From NCBI GenBank assembly GCA_937864935.1, contig CALMDN010000473.1:1-5548 (forward strand): 5,548 bases of DNA, written 5' to 3'. Both the position numbers and the translations under genes were made by a program. This document shows positions 4,926 through 5,548 of the stretch, piece by piece; within the stretch, counting starts at the first letter, position 1, and every line of letters begins with the position of its first letter. Origin of the DNA: an uncultured Bacteroidales bacterium (GTDB lineage Bacteria; Bacteroidota; Bacteroidia; Bacteroidales; Lentimicrobiaceae). The notes below the pieces were generated by a model. That model searched no databases. It worked only from the letters and a program-made list of their open reading frames with translations, and was not told where the DNA came from.

Positions 4926-5396
4926 TCAATAGTTCAGGTTCTGCGCCAGCAGTTTTTCAACATCTGCAACAGTGAGGTTTTTGCGCCGGGCATAGTCAGC
5001 AACCTGGTCGGTACTGATGCGCCCAACGTTGAAATACTGGGAGCCGGGATGTGAGAAATAGTATCCGCAAACCGAGGCTGCAGGGTACATGGCATAATTT
5101 TCTGTGAGTAGGATGCCTGATTTTTCGACGTCAAGCAGGTCGAAGAGTCTGCGTTTCTCGCTGTGTTCAGGGCAGGCAGGGTAGCCTGGAGCCGGACGTG
5201 TGCCCTGATATCCTTCCACAAGTATCTGGTCCAGTTTCAGGTTCTCATCCGGCGCATAACCCCAGTATTCCTTTCGCACATAGAGATGGAGCACTTCAGC
5301 AAAGGCTTCGGCCAGCCGGTCGGCCAGAATCTTGATCATGATGGCCGAATAGTCATCGTTTTCGGCAACATACTTATCGGCATGTTGTTCGATCCC
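4926..5396 (-). CDS. metH: Methionine synthase MetH, C-terminal activation domain (partial)
   Basis: About 156 residues encode the AdoMet-binding activation domain of B12-dependent methionine synthase, which binds SAM during reductive reactivation of the cobalamin. Clear landmarks are DDYSAIMIKILADRLAEAF, VRKEYWGYAPDENL, the SAM-binding RPAPGYPACPEH (5163-5198), LTENYAMYPAASVCGYYFSHP and DQVADYARRK near the natural C-terminus (NLNY, stop 4926-4928). The homocysteine, folate and B12-binding domains should lie upstream, beyond 5396. Instead, the match to MetH stops at about GIEQHA (5379-5396), and the same frame becomes an Arg/His/Gln-rich antisense reading of an antiporter gene. No start codon belongs here; a TTG at 5412-5414 is not a plausible start. 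The gene is therefore truncated at a chimeric junction rather than complete. Confidence 0.93.
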   Translation of the reverse strand, partial: GIEQHADKYVAENDDYSAIMIKILADRLAEAFAEVLHLYVRKEYWGYAPDENLKLDQILVEGYQGTRPAPGYPACPEHSEKRRLFDLLDVEKSGILLTENYAMYPAASVCGYYFSHPGSQYFNVGRISTDQVADYARRKNLTVADVEKLLAQNLNY

Positions 5397-5548
5397 GCCG
5401 TGCTGGTGGAACAACCGCTGCAGGTGCTCGGCGTGGTCGCCATCATCATCGTCGGCAAATCCCTGGCGGCGATGGCGCTGGTGCTGGCCTTTGGCTATCC
5501 GCTCACGACGGCGTTCGTAGTGGCCGCGAGTCTGGCCCAGATCGGCGA
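5379..5548 (+). pseudogene. Internal fragment of a YbaL/KefB-type cation:proton antiporter
   Basis: Reading + from 5379 gives 56 uninterrupted codons that run off the window edge. The product begins GMLFDPAVLVEQPL, passes through IIIVGKSLAA and ends with ASLAQIG. These match the conserved blocks of CPA2-family YbaL/RosB/KefB antiporters (E. coli YbaL has GMLFDP...QQPL...GKSLAA...ASLAQIGE). The segment is hydrophobic and helical, as expected of the integral membrane transporter. Codon third positions are G or C in 48 of 56 codons, far more than in the neighbouring genes, which suggests a high-GC proteobacterial source. There is no start codon or upstream portion: the sequence to the left is metH on the opposite strand. 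It is either a chimeric join of unrelated DNA or, less likely, a real rearrangement. Confidence 0.85.

Noticed and set aside
5397..5548. Continuation of the metH frame to the window edge
   Set aside because: The minus-strand translation there is a low-complexity Arg/His/Gln/Asp string with no MetH similarity, typical of reading antisense to a GC-rich gene; the + strand is clearly the coding strand.

Overview
The window looks like a chromosomal segment of a Bacteroidota (Bacteroidetes) organism of moderate GC. The signs are MetF and MetH sequences of Bacteroidota character, genes without Shine-Dalgarno sequences, a TAnnTTTG-type -7 element before the GTPase gene, and palindromic intergenic repeats of the CCCTCTCC...GGAGAGGG type. 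The last ~150-170 bases do not fit this genome. They encode, on the + strand, an internal piece of a YbaL/KefB-type cation:proton antiporter with high-GC proteobacterial codon use, and they replace the upstream part of metH. I read this as a chimeric junction near 5379-5399.

Left part (1-2237): a cluster of palindromic repeats into which a ~1.76 kb insertion-sequence-like element (about 155-1915) has been placed. One repeat copy is split near the apex of its palindrome: the left arm ends at 154 and the right arm resumes at 1916, with AG on both sides. The element has ~48-52 bp imperfect terminal inverted repeats. It carries two adjacent, paralogous minus-strand genes of the uncharacterised DUF1670 type, each with two helix-turn-helix-like segments. 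At the end of the first gene lies an A8 slippery run. A -1 shift there enters an open frame that runs straight into the second gene, giving a 523-residue fusion, the layout used by orfA/orfB insertion sequences. A 17-bp-arm hairpin sits in the leader of the first gene, and a promoter-like sequence starts inside the right inverted repeat. No known transposase catalytic motif is visible, so this may be an undescribed transposon class. It is the main find of the window.

Middle and right (2238-5396): a small DUF937-like protein gene (minus) diverges from a COG0523 (CobW/ZNG1/YjiA) GTPase metallochaperone gene (plus). That gene converges with metF (minus) so tightly that the two stop codons together form TGATCA. 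Upstream of metF, in the same direction, is the C-terminal activation domain of metH. MetF supplies 5-methyl-THF and MetH uses it, with B12 and zinc, to make methionine. A metal-handling GTPase beside them suggests, but does not prove, a role in metal or cobalamin supply to this pathway.
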